A stretch of 5,767 bases of DNA from an uncultured Neomegalonema sp. (GTDB taxonomy: Bacteria; Pseudomonadota; Alphaproteobacteria; Rhodobacterales; Rhodobacteraceae). This document shows positions 4,180 to 5,767 of this stretch, piece after piece. How positions within the stretch are numbered: the first letter of the stretch is position 1; every line of letters begins with the position of its first letter. The notes beneath the pieces were generated by a model that searched no databases, was not told the DNA's origin, and saw only the letters and a list, made by a program, of their open reading frames with translations. The stretch spans positions 1 through 5,767 of the forward strand of contig CALGNW010000107.1 of assembly GCA_937958345.1 (NCBI GenBank). The letters run 5' to 3'. The position numbers were made by a program, and so were the translations under genes.

Positions 4180-5673
4180 GTGAACGAGCAAATTCCTTTC
4201 GCGGGCGATGCCGAAACCTCGGTACGGGCGCTGCCGAACAATATCGAAGCCGAGCAGGCCGTGCTGGGCGCTTTGCTGGTCAATAACGAAGTGTATGACC
4301 GGCTGGCGGCGTTCTTGTTGCCGCAGCATTTTTATGATCCCGTCCATGCGCAAATCTATGAGGTTGCCGGACAACGGATCACGAAGGGGCAGATCGCTTC
4401 GCCGATTACGCTGAAGCCGGTTTTTGAGAATGACGAGGCGTTTGCCCCGCTTGGGGGCGCGGCGTATCTGTTGCGACTCGCGGATGCGGCGATCTCTGTC
4501 TTTAATGTGCTCGACTACGGGCGGCAGGTCTATGACATGTCTGTCCGCCGTGACCTCATCCAGCTGGGCGAGGATATTGCCGATAGCGCAGGCAATTTTC
4601 TGGATGATGCCGATGCTGCCGAGCAAATCGGGTTGGCCGAGTCGCGGCTGTATTCGCTGGCCGAGAAGGGCCGGTTCGAGGGCGGATTTAAAACCTTTGC
4701 CCGCTCGGTTAAAACTGCCGTCGAGCATGCCAATGCCGCCTATCAGCGTGACGGCAAGCTGGCGGGGATTTCATCCGGCCTGCGTGATCTAGACAAAAAG
4801 CTGGGAGGCCTGCACAAGTCTGATCTGCTGATCCTCGCGGGACGTCCTTCGATGGGCAAGACCGCACTGGCGACCAACATCGCGTTCAACGTGGCCAAGG
4901 CATACAAGCAGGGCGAGCGCAGTGACGGAACGTTCGGCACGATTGACGGCGGGTCGGTCGGATTTTATTCGCTTGAGATGTCGGCGGAACAACTCGCCAC
5001 TCGAATTCTGGCCGAGCAATGCGAGATTTCCTCCGAGCTGATTCGCAAGGGCGAGCTTCAGGAAAACGAGTTCCAGAGATTTGTCGAAGTCGCGCGGGTT
5101 CTGGAAACCAAACCGCTGTTCATTGACGACACCCCCGCGCTGTCCATCGGACAGCTTGCGGCGCGGGCGCGGCGGCTAAAGCGCCAGCACGGGCTTGATT
5201 TGCTGGTGGTCGATTACCTGCAACTGGTGTCAGGGGACGGCGGCGCGCGGGGGAATGAAAACCGCGTACAGGAAATCTCGGCCATTACGCGCGGATTGAA
5301 AGCTATCGCGAAGGAACTTGAGATTCCGGTGATTGCGCTGTCGCAGCTTTCCCGCCGGGTCGAAGACCGCGAGGATAAACGGCCTCAGCTTTCGGACCTG
5401 CGCGAATCCGGGTCGATCGAGCAGGACGCCGATGTCGTGATGTTTGTCTATCGCGAGGAGTACTACCTGTCGCGGACCGAACCGCGCGAAGGCACGCAAG
5501 AGCATCTGGAATGGCAGCAGGCGATGGATGCAGTTCACAACGTCGGCGAGGTCGTGATCGGCAAACAGCGCCACGGTCCCATCGGCATCGAGAAATTGCA
5601 GTTCACGCCTCAATTTACCCGATTCAGCGATCTCGCGGACCCCGAACGATTTGCGCCGACGACGTTTGAGTGA
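4180..5673 (+). CDS. dnaB: Replicative DNA helicase DnaB
   Basis: DnaB is the hexameric ring helicase that unwinds DNA at the replication fork, using ATP, and recruits primase. The 497-residue product has the N-terminal helical domain (LPNNIEAEQAVLGALL, 19-33), the linker, and a RecA-type ATPase with Walker A GRPSMGKT (221-228), SLEMSAEQLATRI (264-276), Walker B LLVVDYLQL (341-349), the sensor glutamine in LSQLSRR (387-393) and RPQLSDLRESGSIEQDAD (401-418). The arginine finger block is KQRHGPIG (462-469, with K462 and R464). Residues about 242-258 (YKQGERSDGTFGTIDGG) are an insertion relative to E. coli, of a kind I associate with alphaproteobacterial DnaB. No intein interrupts the motifs. 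The start is GTG at 4180, because AGGGGAA (4166-4172) is ideally placed 8 nt before it; the in-frame ATG at 4159 is possible but has a poorer site. It overlaps alr downstream by 4 bp. Confidence 0.98.
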   Translation: MNEQIPFAGDAETSVRALPNNIEAEQAVLGALLVNNEVYDRLAAFLLPQHFYDPVHAQIYEVAGQRITKGQIASPITLKPVFENDEAFAPLGGAAYLLRLADAAISVFNVLDYGRQVYDMSVRRDLIQLGEDIADSAGNFLDDADAAEQIGLAESRLYSLAEKGRFEGGFKTFARSVKTAVEHANAAYQRDGKLAGISSGLRDLDKKLGGLHKSDLLILAGRPSMGKTALATNIAFNVAKAYKQGERSDGTFGTIDGGSVGFYSLEMSAEQLATRILAEQCEISSELIRKGELQENEFQRFVEVARVLETKPLFIDDTPALSIGQLAARARRLKRQHGLDLLVVDYLQLVSGDGGARGNENRVQEISAITRGLKAIAKELEIPVIALSQLSRRVEDREDKRPQLSDLRESGSIEQDADVVMFVYREEYYLSRTEPREGTQEHLEWQQAMDAVHNVGEVVIGKQRHGPIGIEKLQFTPQFTRFSDLADPERFAPTTFE

Positions 5674-5767
5674 CCCAACCGCTATTGACGATAGACCTTG
5701 GTGCGGTTGCCGCGAACTGGCGCGCGTTGGATGCTCTGTCCGGTTCGGCGGAAACAGCGGTTGCGGT
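5670..5767 (+). CDS. alr: Alanine racemase, N-terminal start (cut by window end)
   Basis: Alr is the PLP enzyme that interconverts L- and D-alanine to supply D-Ala for peptidoglycan. Only about 32 codons are visible: MTQPLLTIDLGAVAANWRALDALSGSAETAVAV. This fits the family's first beta strand and helix ('l.IDl.Al..N...l'), followed by the expected strand that leads to the catalytic lysine ('vKadAYG'), which lies beyond the window. The GTG start overlaps the dnaB stop as GTGA (5670-5673). There is no strong ribosome site of its own, so translation is probably coupled to dnaB. A TTG at 5685 is a possible alternative start. The dnaB-alr order, seen in other alphaproteobacteria, supports the call. 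Confidence 0.82.
   Translation, partial: MTQPLLTIDLGAVAANWRALDALSGSAETAVA

Overview
The window looks like a piece of an alphaproteobacterial chromosome. The DNA is GC-rich. The best evidence for the lineage is a replicative helicase gene (dnaB) running directly into the start of an alanine racemase gene (alr), an order I know from alphaproteobacteria. The helicase also carries a short insertion in its ATPase core of a kind I associate with that class. I cannot name a genus. The genes that I recognise are ordinary housekeeping or metabolic genes. I see no phage, insertion sequence, CRISPR array, tRNA or rRNA, and no clear sign of a new defence or mobile system.

Layout, left to right. Bases 1-137 hold the last 44 codons of an EamA/DMT-type membrane transporter. 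After a 223-bp gap with a good sigma70-like promoter comes an uncharacterised 250-residue basic protein (361-1113, +). It converges on an FAD-dependent amine-oxidase-like oxidoreductase (1354-2433, -). The 240-bp gap between these two genes is the oddest DNA here. It is strongly G-rich on the + strand and contains a 47-bp imperfect tandem repeat, several hairpins and a near-perfect 45-bp palindrome that includes the oxidoreductase stop codon. The oxidoreductase is divergent, across 57 bp, from nth (endonuclease III, 2491-3141, +). nth converges at 21 bp on a small exported protein rich in His, Pro, Ala and Gln (3163-3861, -). A 318-bp divergent gap follows, with a promoter candidate for the exported protein and possible RNA structure ahead of dnaB. 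dnaB (4180-5673, +) and alr (from 5670, cut by the window end) overlap by four bases and should be co-transcribed and translationally coupled.

Functionally the genes are a mixture: DNA replication (dnaB), base-excision repair (nth), the D-alanine supply for peptidoglycan (alr), a probable amine oxidase, a transporter and two proteins of unknown role. Only dnaB-alr looks like a true operon. The other neighbours point towards or away from each other, so the convergent gaps carry the candidate 3'-end structures and the divergent gaps carry the promoters. The observations most worth checking are non-coding: the palindrome at 1323-1367, the G-rich repeat at 1157-1250 and the possible structured leader at 4018-4143. 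The low-complexity exported protein is the most interesting coding one.
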